Shown here: positions 42,766 to 54,586 of the stretch, one piece after another
Numbering within the stretch: position 1 is the stretch's first letter
How the letters are laid out: each line of letters opens with the position of its first letter
Source of the DNA: Caprella mutica
Taxonomy: Eukaryota > Arthropoda > Malacostraca > Amphipoda > Caprellidae
DNA: 64,000 bases
Reading direction: 5' to 3'
Assembly (NCBI GenBank): GCA_947561585.1
Contig: CANNZV010001063.1
Coordinates: 62,001 to 126,000 of the forward strand
Notes under the pieces: generated by a model
Database searches by the model: none
What the model was told of the DNA's origin: nothing
The model's input: only the letters and a program-made list of their open reading frames with translations
Program-made: the position numbers and the translations under genes

Positions 42766-45176
42766 ATGTCCTTGTTCAAGAGAGAACTCAAGAGGAAACC
42801 ATTGGAAACTAGTGATGCAGTTTTTAAGAGAGATCTGTGTAGAAAAACCTCTCACTGTAGAATACTGAAACTAATTGCCTCTTATGTTTCACCTGTTACC
42901 AGGCCTCTTTCGAAAGATACACACAAGGTTACTATGAGCGGAGAAGTATCTGAAAACTGATTACCAAACAGCACTCTACAAAGAAAAAATGCATGAAAAC
43001 TCTCGAGGGCCCTGACTGATGGGCAGAAGAATGCCTCACCACGGTGTCCGGAAAACTGCCAGGCGGAAAACTGCCAAAACAGAAAACTGCCAGTCACTTA
43101 TTGGCAATACATGTATATGTTTTTGACTTTCTGAAATATCCTTTAGTTATAAACACATTTTAATTTATAAAAAAAAAACGGCGTTAGTCCTTCTTTAAGG
43201 GGACATTCATTTTTACAGTAATAACTACATAGATATTGGAATACTTAAATAATATTCAAAGAAAATTAATATTACAACAAATCTACTTTAATAAACACTC
43301 AGTAAACCAAACTTCAGTACACATAAAGATTTTATAATTACTATTTTTAACTTATTTTCAAAGTTACATAAATTTTAAAAACATGTTCAGTTACGTTTAT
43401 AGTCTCTTGTTTTTTATTTCCTATTGACGTCTGCAATATAGCCTTTGGTTCCGAAGCAAACGTTTAACCCTGTGTACTGATTCGTGAATACTAGATAATT
43501 AGATATTCTCTCAATAATATAATTCTAAATTATACAATAAATTAAGTAAATGTTAAATCAACTTATATGTATGTTAAATAGTTGTTACATTTTTATTCTC
43601 CATGTCATTAACACAACCCATTCAATTTAACGTTTTTCATTTATATGTAAAAAGTATTATTAGTTAATAAGCAATCAGTTCGATCGAGTGAAATTGTCAG
43701 AGAATTAGGTAAGTAATAGCAGTTTAATAATCATAGATGATGGGTTGCAAATTCTAAATGTTTCACAAACATCGATATAAGTTTTTTTTTTGTGAGTGCA
43801 AGTGAATATTACGCTTCCCTTTAAACAATTCCATGTGTATACCATGAGGCACTTACACATTTAAATCATGTGTATACCATGCATATATTTTAAAATAGAT
43901 ACCATATTTATAACATGTTGTTTCAAGTGGTGGTTACCATATGTTCTAAGTATGGTATTTAACATGTTGCTATGAATGTGGTAATTAACACTTGGTAAAC
44001 ACCTGTTATAGGTATGGTAATTTACATGTGGATATGATGTGGTCTATACAATCTCTATTTGATATGTTTTTTTATTTTATGGTTTTAAAATGTGTTTAAA
44101 AATTATGTGTTTTTATGATGGTTAGATTGGTTCAATGTGGATAACAAATATTCATACACAATTGCCACATTAAAACCATTAAACCACATGTTAAATATGT
44201 GAATGCAATAGGGAATTGTTTGCAGGGTTGAAGACTTGTTCAATTCTCAAATTATAAACACAAAACGAAATAATTAGACACCAAACCCGTTATGAACTGA
44301 TTAGGTAAAGACGCGTTGTGTAAACAATGAAATTGTACTCTGTCCCTAATACAATTATTCCTTTGTTTCTTCTCTTAGTATTTTCTAAGAAAGGTTATAT
44401 TTTCAATTTCTATATTGTAATTGATTAATTTCTGTAATATTTATCCAATTATATGTATTTTTTTTCATATTTTTCTAATCAATTTGTGTACATTTAACTA
44501 TTATTTTTATTTTGTAAAAATGAATATCCCTTTAACTCCTTAACGAAAGGCTTTTTTATAAATTAAATGTCATTATTGACTAAACTCATTAAATTGCCAA
44601 TAAGTGACAGGCAGTTTCCCGCCTGGCAGTTTTCCGTGTACCCTCACCACATTGCCAACGAATTTGACGTCAACATAGAAGTTGAGGTGTGATAATTTGG
44701 GCTGGGACCATTGGAAATGAACTGGACAGATCTTCCAGGATTCCAGGAGTAAAAATAAATTCTGCTAATTATATAAACTTTTTGAATTGTGGATTTTTTC
44801 ATTGGCGGAAAAGGAAACTTGCTGCGTTAAAAAAAATTATTTTCATACATAAAACTCTCCTTCTCCCTCTACTAAGGCAACTGTGAGTTTCCTGAGGAGT
44901 AATAAGTTCGTCAATGACAAGTTGATGGTATGGCCCAGTCTCTCTCTAGATTCAAACCCAATTGAAGAACCTCAGTTCATCCTGAAGCTAAATGTGTATG
45001 TGGGAGGACGTCAGTTCTCGTCGAAAGATGAGCTCTGGAAGGTTACTGAAGACTCTTGTAAGACAATGACGTCTGATACAATTCAGAAATTTACAGATTT
45101 GATGGATAAGCGTCTTTTAAAAATGGTGGAAAGGAGGGGAGAACAAACCGGATATAGACCTAAAATTAGCAGTTAA
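42766..45176 (+). pseudogene. Decayed Tc1-like transposase, split by a MULE-like insertion
   Basis: The right part (44651-45176) contains IIWAGTIGNELDRSSRIPGV, ANYINFL and then MVWPSLSLDSNPIEEPQ, GGRQFSSKDELWKVTEDS and MVERRGEQTGY, in the order of a Tc1 transposase C-terminal half (WP-SPDLNPIE in intact members). The key Asp of SPDLN is replaced by S-LDSN, and frames are broken several times. The left part (about 42766-43042) has only weak resemblance. The insertion 43043-44641 separates the halves. Clearly inactive. Confidence 0.7.
43043..44641. mobile_element. MULE-like non-autonomous element, 1599 bp
   Basis: Inverted ends: GGTGTCCGGAAAACTGCCAG at the left and the complement of CTGGCAGTTTTCCGTGTACC at the right, extended by TCACTTATTGGCAAT on both sides. 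The flank CCTCACCAC is repeated exactly (43034-43042 and 44642-44650), a 9-bp duplication (8 bp if the terminal C belongs to the element). Such duplications and long inverted ends fit Mutator-like elements. The interior is AT-rich with ATGGTAT-type motifs (43800-44060) and no gene. Confidence 0.8.
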
Positions 45177-47797
45177 ACTACACATGAACGCTATTGCTAA
45201 AAAGTTCCAATAGATATGGATTATTAGGCTTCACTTGTTATACCATCATATATAAATACATTAGTATGATAATATAATAGGTAGAATTATTTTATTTTTG
45301 TTTTCAGAGGTTGAGTGTGGGAAAATGAAAAGGTGTAATATCATAAATTAAATTGGGGATGGTTGTAACTGTGAAAATATTCAGATAATTTACTTGACTG
45401 TTTTGAGTCACTTCTTTGTTCATCTTTCCTCTTTCCATTTTTATCTTTTTAATTCGATTTATAGGAGTTTTTACATATTTAGCATTTAATATTTTCAATT
45501 TCTAATTTATTTTAGAATTGGTAATTTATTTATAAAGTTAATAGATGTTTGTAATATAGTAGGTCGGTATCATATTTATTTTATGTGATCATATTAAGCA
45601 TTGATTTTTCTTTTTAATTTATGTCAAGTGGTCAGTCAGTGGCCAAAATAATATCGCAAATTGCGGGACGCTAAAATTCTTATTTTGTCTTCACGTAACT
45701 GGCAATCTGGCGTCAGTTCAATGGAGTAATGATAAAACTGAAACAAAATAAGGTTGTAAGATTTTTCCAATGTGTGTTTCTCTGGTCTTAGAAAGTGTTT
45801 TATAATATCCACTTCTAAGCCACACACAATCTTATTTTTATCATTAATATTCTAGATATAGCCTATCCTCTTATTTTCTTCTTTTCCAGTTCTAATTAAT
45901 ACATAAATAAATGATGAATTAATAAATGTGACAATCAAACAAGAGTTAATTTTTATCTATTTATTCCTATTGTACTCAGCTTATGTCTTGAGTCAGATTG
46001 GTCCGTAGTTTTGGTTCGAGTAGTTCTCGAGTGAGGTATCGCTGCAGTGATAATCCTTGGTACTTCCTTCGTTCGTTACAATCTGTTATCGCTATGTAGC
46101 CAAGATTAGTGTTTGCTGCGTCCGTATGCTAGGATTATGATTTTGGAACTTAAGTATCCGTAGATTTGTGAGTTCTCCGTAGGTTAAGTCGTGTTTCCGT
46201 AGACTAGGATGTGCTGGTCTCTCTAGACTAGCGTAGACTTGGAATGACTGTCTCCGTAGACTGGGCTATGCGTCTCCCTAGACTGGGAATGACTGTCTCC
46301 GTAGACTGGGCTATGCGTCTCCCTAGACTGGGACCCTGGAATAATAAATCCAGAAAGAAATTTGGACTTAAATTTCCTTCAACAATTTGCCAAAATAACA
46401 ATAAAAAATTATTCTTTACATTATAATCAATTGAATTAATTTACTAATTTACCAATTATTGTGAATTAAGATTTATGCCAGTTAAATAGCAATAATTAAT
46501 ACTAATCTCAATGAGTTGAATTATGAATATTTATTTCTAATGTTTATTAATTAGGTTGAGTTGAATTATTTATTTGACATTTTTCATGTTCATAATAAAT
46601 AGTTAATAATAATTGTAGTTAATTTAATATGAGAAGTAAATTACTTTGGCAAATGTAGAAGCATTAAAAATAGTTTGTACTTAATATTACAATAATTGAG
46701 AATCAAGCAAAAGGTTACTCATCAAATGGCCTTTTAATTATTATAATAAATAATTAAATTCCTAATCCTGAAGTTGAAATATGTTGTGTAAAACTTAATT
46801 GTAATATATTAAATATGCATTGAATTAGAAGAATAGTATTAACAAATGTTATACATTTTTTAATACTGTCAGAAGTTATCCCAACTTATGCAATTTGGTC
46901 AAATGTTGGCGGTTGGTCATGTTTTCAAACCTGGAAAACAGGATGTAAGAAGAGTCTAGGGTGTGTACTTACTTTTCCAAAATGGGAAGTAACGTAATTC
47001 TGATTGTGAATAAGGATACTAATTCTAATAATAGTTTGTTATTATAGTTAACTATATTAATAATGTTAATTGGAGCTAATTAGCTAATAAATCATATAAA
47101 TATCAGTATATTTATGGCACTAGCTAATATGGCAATTCAGTATAATAAATATGGCATTATTAAGAATAATATTATACAAATAACTTAGAGAGAATAATTA
47201 TTAGTTATATATTTACCCAATGCTTCTTTAGCTAAGAAGATTTGGGGGATTGGTTTGGAGTTAATCCTAGGCTGTTGTATTGGACTGTTCTTGAGAAACA
47301 ATGTGTTTATTTCTTTGTAAATAGTAAGTTGTATATAATTTGGAAGGTGTTATGTCTGCAATAAAGGTATTAATATTAATAATTGGTGAGAGTTTATAAT
47401 CTAATTTTAGTTCACAAACACTAGCACTGTATCGGCACTCTTCACTCTGTTGTATCAGACTCGTTAATGGCGTTTAACTGGTATAAATTATCCTTACAAC
47501 CGGTGGGCGGAAACTAAACAAAGAGTAGCTAGGCCTAATTGTATTTAGCGCGTATGTTTCTAGAGTGTTGCCATAAGTTTAGAAATACCTTTGAATTCAA
47601 TTGCATTGTATTTTAATCAGCAAATTACTGTAGTGGTTGTAATTGATTATTAGTAATTAGTTGTTGTTAATTAATTATGCAATAATCGGGTTGCAACAAG
47701 GTTTAACACCGTCTTCCTTAGCGTCCTGCAATCGCTGCAACACTTCCTCTCTCTAGAGTAGTTTATCATAATTATATGACTGAAACAAAATAAGGTT
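45177..47797. other. AT-rich interior of the composite element
   Basis: Contains a 54-bp direct repeat of TAGACTGGGAATGACTGTCT at 46236-46330. The region from about 45990 to 47500 (promoter-like and GC-richer at 46000-46330, ending near AACCGGTGGGCGGAAAC) might be a solo LTR, but no paired end was found. No gene recognised. Confidence 0.4.
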
Positions 47798-47801
47798 TTA
47801 A

Positions 47802-48310
47802 AGGTCCCCTCCAAGCAAATATTTTTATTTTATATACTTTTAAAGATTTTTATAATCAAAAATCTACAAAACCTATTTTACTTCCGACTTACTAATTTAA
47901 GAAATTTTCAGCCTGAAGAAAAAGAATATACACCATTTGTTTCTAGGTTTTAGGTTTAATAAATCCATTTAATACTCGTGTAAAGGTATAAAATTGCATG
48001 AACTTATAATGGAAGCGTTTATATACTTTAGGAAACAATTATTATCTAAAATAAAGGCCGAAATCGCATGGTTTGTTATAAAATTAAAATTTTTAATCAA
48101 AACAAAGAGTGTACAATCTTCTTCTTGAGCATCAGATTAGTGATTCGCTCAATTGTTGCTCATAAAATATTAAAAAACTTTAAAAACAAATTATAAAATA
48201 TATAGGTACTGAACCGAATTGTATGCGGTTTGTAGTATAATGATCGTAGATCTTAGTTCTACAATATTATGTTATAAACTCAATTTTTTCCCGGAGCCTG
48301 GAGAGGACCT
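47802..48310. mobile_element. TTAA-flanked MITE, 509 bp
   Basis: Begins AGGTCCCCTCCAAGCAAATA and ends CCTGGAGAGGACCT, with TTAA at 47798-47801 and 48311-48314. The flanking GCGTCCTGCAATCGCTGC (47721) is repeated as GCGTCCTGCAGTCGCTGC right after the element. The TTAA target suggests a piggyBac- or Kolobok-type MITE. Confidence 0.75.
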
Positions 48311-48526
48311 TTAAGCGTCCTGCAGTCGCTGCACAACTAGCTCTTTCTAGTTTATAATATTATTACTCTATGATTTATGTACTTCACCTGATGATCAATT
48401 GGATAATCCATTTGAAAGCTTGAGTTAAGTAAAATATTTTCAATGCTGAGTCTAGAAAACCTTACTAAAATAGATATAGAATTATTTAAAAGTTTATTTA
48501 TCCATTTTTAGTGTTATGCTTAGTAC

Positions 48527-50716
48527 CAGAGATGGGCGGGAAAGTACTTCCCAAGTACCAAGTAAAAGTACTAAGTAACAAGTAAGTACTTCAAGTACTA
48601 CTTGAAGTACTTTCTAAAAAGTACTTTGAATAATTACTTAGAAGTACTTTTTACAATTACTTGTTACTTTCCAAGTAAAAAGTACTTTGCAAAGTACATT
48701 TTTCCTTTCAGTCAAGAGATTTTAAAAGATTAGTTCTAAAATCTCTACAAAATTAATTCTTTTTCTCATCAAAACTGTATTTACAGCAACTGGATAAAAA
48801 CTAGAGTTTGAAGAGGTCCAACATGTTGGAAAATTGTTTGTCAAGCAGTAAAATTGAAAACTTAATCAAACAGTAGAATCGAAAACTAAGACTGTAAGAC
48901 ATTGTATACTGTTATGTGACGGTGAATATTTATATATTCTGACATACAATCATGTATAGAGACTATGAGTTATATTAACCAATTTAAGTACATTGAATAT
49001 AATTATTTTATGATACCTAGATATCACAACCAATATTTACCAAACACATTGACGAATTATAAGCGTGTAGACGTGTACAGTGAGTCATTGTGATGATGTA
49101 CTATGAGAGTAAAGAGTCACTGTGATGATGTACTATATCAGAGAAAAGAGTCATTGTGATGATGTACTATCAGAGAAATGAGTCATTGTGATGATGTACT
49201 ATCAGAGAAAAGATTCACTGTGATGATATACTATCAGAGAAAAGAGTCACTGTGATGATATACTATCAGAGAAATGAGTCATTGTGATGATGTACTATCA
49301 GAGAAAAGATTCACTGTGATGATATACTATCAGAGAAAAGAGTCACTGTGATGATATACTATCAGAGAAAAGAGTCACTGTGATGATGTACTATCAGAGA
49401 AAAGAGTCACTGTGGTGATGTACTATCAGAGAAAAGAGTCATTGTGATGATGTACTATCAGAGAAAAGAGTCACTGTGATGATATACTATCAGAGAAAAG
49501 AGTCACTGTGATGATATACTATCAGAGAAAAGAGTCACTGTGATGATGTACTATCAGAGAAAATTCACTGTGATGATGTACTATCAGAAAAAGGAGTCAC
49601 TGTGATGATGTACTATCAGAGAAAAAAAGTCCCTGTGATGATGTACTATCAGAGAAAAGAGTCACTGTGGTGATGTACCATCAGAAAAAAAGAGTCATTG
49701 TGATGATGTACTATCAGAGAAAAGAGTCACAGTGATGTTGTACTATCAGAGAAAATAGTCACTGGGGTGATGTACCATCAGAAAAAAAAAGAGTCACTGT
49801 GATGATGTACTATCAGATAAAAGTCACTGTGATGATGTACTATCAGAGAAAAGTCACTGTGATGATGTACTGTCAGAGAAAAGAGTCACTGTGATGATGT
49901 ACTAGCAGAGAAAAGAGTCACTGTGATGATGTACTATCAGAGAAAAAAGTCACTGAGAAGATGTACTATTAGAGAAAAGAGTCACTGTGATGATGTACTA
50001 TCAGAGAAAAGAGTCACTGTGATGATGTACTATCAGAGAAAAGAGTCACTGTGATGATGTACTATCAGAGAAAAGAGTCACTGTGATGATGTACTATCAG
50101 AGGAAAGAGTCACTGTGATGATGTACTATCAGAGAAAAGAGTCACTGTGATGATGTACTATTAGAGAAAAGAGTCACTGAGAAGATGTACTATCAGAGAA
50201 AAGAGTCACTGCGATGATGTACTATCAGAGAAAAGAGTCACTGTGATGATGTACTATCAGAGAAAAGAGTCACTGTGATGATGTACTATCAGAGAAAAGA
50301 GTCACTATGATGATGTACTATCAGAAAAAAGAGACACTGTGATGATGTACTATCAGAGAAAAGAGTCACTGTGATGATGTACTATCAGAGAAAAGAGTCA
50401 CTGTGATGATGTACTATCAGAGAAAAGAGTCACTGCGATGATGTACTATCAGAGAAAAGAGTCACTATGATGATGTACTATCAGAGAAAAAAGTCACTGA
50501 GAAGATGTACTATAAGAGTTAACAGCATAAATTATTAGTTTTAAATTGTATAGTAAATGTACTTGGTTCTTGAAAGTACTTTAAAAAGTACTTGGTACTT
50601 GTACTTTGAAAGTACTTTTTTATTTGAGTACTTGGGCAACTACTTCAAGTACATTGATTTATGAGTACTTGTACTTAGTACTTAAGTACTTTCGATGTAA
50701 TTTTCGCCCATCTCTG
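48527..50716. mobile_element. hAT-type element carrying a satellite, 2190 bp
   Basis: Ends CAGAGATGGGCGGGAAAGTA and TTTCGCCCATCTCTG, with an exact 8-bp duplication CTTAGTAC at 48519-48526 and 50717-50724. Subterminal AAGTACTT-type repeats (48540-48700 and 50560-50695) resemble hAT transposase-binding arrays. The centre is a 32-bp satellite. No transposase. Confidence 0.93.
49078..50515. repeat. 32-bp satellite, about 45 units
   Basis: Unit approximately GAGTCACTGTGATGATGTAC plus TATCAGAGAAAA, with subtypes GATATAC, ATTGTGATG and GAGAAGATG. Contiguous head-to-tail copies with no unique spacers. Confidence 0.97.
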
Positions 50717-50724
50717 CTTAGTAC

Positions 50725-51234
50725 GCTGAAAATGAGTAACTTTTAGTTAAATGATTGTAGCATCCGAAATAATATTAGAATTACTTACAATTTTCCAAGG
50801 TTACTCGCAATGTAGATGCACTTTTCCAGAACATTTAGGAATAACCATTGAGTTAAACTCATTTTATTGCAATAAACACATCTGCATAAAAGCGTAATAC
50901 CATGTGCAAGTTGATCGTATTAGACGGTTTTGTCTTAATATCAAATATTCACATTGCGTATCATTATTTTGGTCGTACTATGAATCATTGTTTGAATATC
51001 AGTTGGTCGTTCTGTGCAGATTTGTCTGAATATCACTTACAACTGATTAGCTATCATGGGTCGCGCACTTGTATAGACTTTTATCTAGATTCCTCAAATA
51101 ACTTTAACATTCTTTAATTTTAAAAGAAGCGGCAGCGCTGTAGCGCGAAAAACCTCTAGCGCTTCTGAAAAAAGGAGCGGTGCTGCCGCTACCGCTACAT
51201 TAGCACAGAAATAGCGGCGCTGCGCCCACCTCTG
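50725..51234. other. Right shoulder of the composite hAT element
   Basis: About 400 bp without a recognised gene, then the GC-rich subterminal repeats of the outer element (51125-51234). Confidence 0.5.
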
Positions 51235-51321
51235 GTTCCAAGTTATTAATAGGGTCTATATTTTCGAACACGTGATAAAGGAAAATATAATAATTATTAT
51301 TTAACAATAATTATTATATAA

Positions 51322-52829
51322 TGCTGCCTGTGACGCAGCATTTTTCAATTTAGTTTTTGTTTTGAATCTGTAAGTGTAGGATGTGCGCCCGTCTGCTGCT
51401 CACGCACGCTTAGGCGTGGGTGTGCGGTGGACCGGCTGTTTGGTTAATTAAATTTATTTACAGGCGTTTAGTTGTTCTATCAATTTTGAATGTGGGCTTA
51501 TGATTAGGTGTCATAGTGCCTTATTAAGGCCCTTCCACACCTATCACTCATGAACGTACTTTTGCGCGCATGCCTGCGTTCATGAATCCACGCAAACTAG
51601 TGCGGCGCGTCCACACCTATTTACTTTGAATATTATTGGTAGTACCTAATATAATATAATTAATATCACAAGATGACAGGTCTATTGAAGATGATACAGT
51701 AAACCATATATTAAGGTAATCTAGACTCATTTGTTTGATTTCCAGGGTAAATTTAATTATCTAATAACAATTAGGAATTTGTTTTAACAAATTTCTTAAG
51801 ATTGATTCTTTATATAAATTAAACAATTGCATGCTCAATGTGAAAAAATGACTTCTGTTTTATCAGAAAATGTGTTATAATTGTTTGTTCAACTGTTTAT
51901 ATTCCACATTTGTTTTAGTGATGATGACGAAAATCTATTTGTCCGTGTAGACAATATAGCATACTAATTTATTACGGATGAAGTGGTATGAAATTAGAAC
52001 CAGCTTTAATTATACAAAAGTTTTTAGTTCAGTAAGACTGTAAGAGTTTAAACTTTAACGACTGAACAACATCACTAAAAAAGATCGACTTTTGTTTTTG
52101 AGTTAATAATATAAACAAAATATTAAAATAACAATGATAGTTCACCATAATATTCAGAAAATAAAGTATATTGTTATGTTTAAGCGGAACGCCGTCCACC
52201 ATCATCGTGACTGCAAGCGTCCTACTGGCATGAGTGATGATTTCTCACGCATGCTATCGCTCTGGGAGCGATAGCAAAAAGCGTGCGTTTGCACCAGAAA
52301 TGACGGGCATGAACGCACGCATGCGGCGATTTCTTGAGGCATGAGTGAAGGTGTGGACGCTTGTGAGTGAAGGTGTGGACGGGCCTTTATGAATCTGAAT
52401 CCCATTTCTTGAGTGAAAGTCATAATTTGGGTAAAAGTTGGATCAGTTGGTGAAGGAAGCCGGAGTGAATATTAGTCAGGTGAGATGGTGTCTCAATAGT
52501 TTCGATAAGTTTGTTTTGTTGTGAATTCATGAATGTGTGAATTTTAAAGGTACTCATTGTGGAGAATTAACTAGGTGAAATGCACCTATTATTTCCGGTT
52601 GCTTTATCGAAGATAAATAACTAATCTTAAAAATGTATTCCTTAGTTTATCCGAAAGTTTAGGGTTAAAATTATTTCGTTTCTTAATGCTAATAAAGATG
52701 TTTGTTACTTAAAATCTATTCCTTATAAATTCTGATATTAACTATTTACACCTGTAACTTACACCTGTAAACCAAGATTGAATAAAACTTAGAGGTAACT
52801 GTAGTTTTGCTCCCCCTCCCCAACTGACA
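51322..52829 (+). repeat. 5' LTR of BEL/Pao element, interrupted
   Basis: Begins TGCTGCCTGTGACGCAGCAT and ends TCCCCAACTGACA. It matches the 3' LTR throughout except for the inserted 860-bp MITE and its 3-bp target repeat. Subtracting these, it is about 645 bp against 654 bp for the 3' LTR, with scattered substitutions and one 19-bp difference near the 3' end. Confidence 0.9.
51527..52386. mobile_element. Harbinger-like MITE inside the 5' LTR, 860 bp
   Basis: Ends AGGCCCTTCCACACCT and the complement of AGGTGTGGACGGGCCT, with TTA at 51524-51526 and 52387-52389. The empty site is present in the 3' LTR (GCCTTATTATGAGTCTGAAT, 61976-61995), which proves the insertion. Inverted CATGAACG/CGTTCATG and GCATGCGT motifs lie inside. 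No coding sequence. Confidence 0.93.
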
Positions 52830-52840
52830 GTACTGACTAC

Positions 52841-52858
52841 TGGCGTTCATCCTTGGGG
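52841..52858 (+). promoter_or_regulatory. Candidate primer binding site of the BEL element
   Basis: TGGCGTTCATCCTTGGGG starts with TGG, the complement of a tRNA CCA end, 11 nt after the 5' LTR. The tRNA was not identified. Confidence 0.45.
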
Positions 52859-53242
52859 GGAGCACGGATGGACTGTGACTCAAGAGGAGGAAAGTGAGGT
52901 GTCAGAAGAAGTGATACCTATATATATATATTTCACTGTCAAACCATTCATTTTGAAGGAGCCTCAATTTTCATTTTGCTTTGACTTTACACCTAACATA
53001 ATATGTACCTACTAGGCTATAACGAATTAGCTATTATTCAGTCCGAATCTAGCTAGTATTCACGTACCTATTTCCGGTATAGGAGAGTGACACAGTTGCC
53101 AACTAATATTTTGATCACATCTAATTTATAACAATATAGTTATCACCACACATAACCTGATAACCATTACCTTGGTGATTAAAGCTGTCGAGATTGATAA
53201 CTAGTTAATTTTGACTTCAATTTATTGCACCATAATGATATA

Positions 53243-53861
53243 GGGGTACGGTCAAGAGCCCCCCCGGTCAAGAGCCCCCCGCTCACGAGCCCCCCCGGTC
53301 ACGAGCCCCCCCGGTCACGAGCCCCCCTGGTCATGAGCCGTTCTGGTCATGAGCCCCCCTAGGTCATGAGCCCCCCTAGGTCATGAGCCCCCCTAGGTCA
53401 TGAGCCCCCCTAGGTCATGAGCCCCATTAGGTCATGAGCCCCCCTAGGTCATAAGCCCCCCCGGTAACGGGCCCCCCCTCCCTGTTTTTTTAATCCTTAT
53501 TTACCTAGTTAAGCAAATGAAGAACTACTTAGATAGAAATAACTGAGAGTTGCTAATGTAGTTTGTTGTATCCGCTAGTTTGTTGTACTGCACACTTCAT
53601 GATTGTTTAATGACCTGGCAGAGGGGTTCGGGGGGCGGCACGCCCCCCGATATACATCTATTTTATGTCTAATCAGTAATGAACTGCAAAAGTGTCAATA
53701 AGAATTGAATAATATAAGTAAATAAGGATTTAAAAACAGGGGGGCTCGTGACCGGGGGGGCTCGTGACCGGGGGGCTCTTGACGGGGGGGCTTGTGACCC
53801 AAGGGGGCTCATGACCGGGGGGGGGGGGGCTCTTGAACGTGGGGGCTTATGACCTACACCC
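53243..53861. mobile_element. Foldback-type element, 619 bp, 9-bp duplication
   Basis: Exact 9-bp duplication AATGATATA at 53234-53242 and 53862-53870. Both arms are tandem arrays in inverted orientation: the left arm has about twelve units of GGTCATGAGCCCCCCTA or GGTCACGAGCCCCCC, the right arm has about six units of GGGGGGCTCGTGACC. Inside these are inverted TGTTTTTTTAATCCTTATTTAC/GTAAATAAGGATTTAAAAACA. The centre matches 3955-4035. This architecture is that of Foldback (FB)-like elements. The minus-strand frame at 53669-53863 is an artefact. Confidence 0.88.
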
Positions 53862-54059
53862 AATGATATAATCTAATTCTATTTAACATTATAGCTAGCT
53901 CCATTCATTCATATTTAGTATTTATTTATAACCATATACGAGGCTAATTGAAGGTTCTCCAACGCAATTATTATTTATTGTTAGTGTTCAATAATTCCTA
54001 TTTCTAAAATGAATTTGATCTATCCTGAATTTAATTGTTACATAATGATTACCTAGTGT

Positions 54060-54442
54060 TGGTTGTGTTGGAGTGTTGCTGGTGTTGGAGTGTTGCTGGT
54101 GTTGGAGTGTTGCTGGTGTAGGAGTGTTGCTGGTGTAGGAGTGTTGCTGGTGTTGGAGTGTTGCTGGTGTTGGAGTGTTGCTGGTGTTGGAGTGTTGCTG
54201 GTGTAGGAGTGTTGCTGGTGTAGGAGTGTTGCTGGTGTAGGAGTATTGCTGGCGTAGGAGTGTTGCTGGTGTAGGAGTGTTGCTGGTGTAGGAGTGTTGC
54301 TGGTGTAGGAGTGTTGCTGGTGTAGGAGTGTTGATGGTGTAGGAGTGTTGCTGGTGTAGGAGTGTTGCTGGTGTAGGAGTGTTGCTGGTGTAGGAGTGTT
54401 GCTGGTGTAGGAGTGTTGCTGGTGTAGGAGTGTTGGTGTGCT
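54060..54442. repeat. 17-bp minisatellite in the BEL leader
   Basis: About 22 units of GGAGTGTTGCTGGTGTA with GGTGTTG variants, between the foldback element and the gag start. Confidence 0.95.
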
Positions 54443-54586
54443 GTTGGAGTAACTTACTTTGTAACTCTATAATTCTAGGACAATTTTCTAAGTAATAGTG
54501 AGGGATTGTATCAGCTATGAATAGGCTAAATATACAAGATCTGAAGGTTGTATTGCGACATTTAGATGTATCCTCGTCAGGTAGTA

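Larger units (their letters stand above)
42468..51234. mobile_element. Composite hAT-type element, 8767 bp, exact 8-bp duplication
   Basis: Left end CAGAGGTGGGCACCGCTAC and right end GCGCTGCGCCCACCTCTG. The flanks are GTTCCAAG at 42460-42467 and again at 51235-51242, an exact 8-bp duplication. Subterminal AGCGGCGCTGCCGCTACCGCTA repeats fill about 130 bp on each side. No hAT transposase remains; the interior is occupied by other elements listed separately. CAGNGNTGGGC ends plus an 8-bp duplication are classic for hAT. Confidence 0.9.

Noticed and set aside
45990..47520. Solo LTR
   Set aside because: GC-richer start and possible tRNA-binding-like end, but no paired terminus or target duplication could be found.
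49078..50515. CRISPR-like appearance of regularly spaced repeats
   Set aside because: Units are contiguous 32-bp satellites with no unique spacers, in a eukaryotic transposon context.
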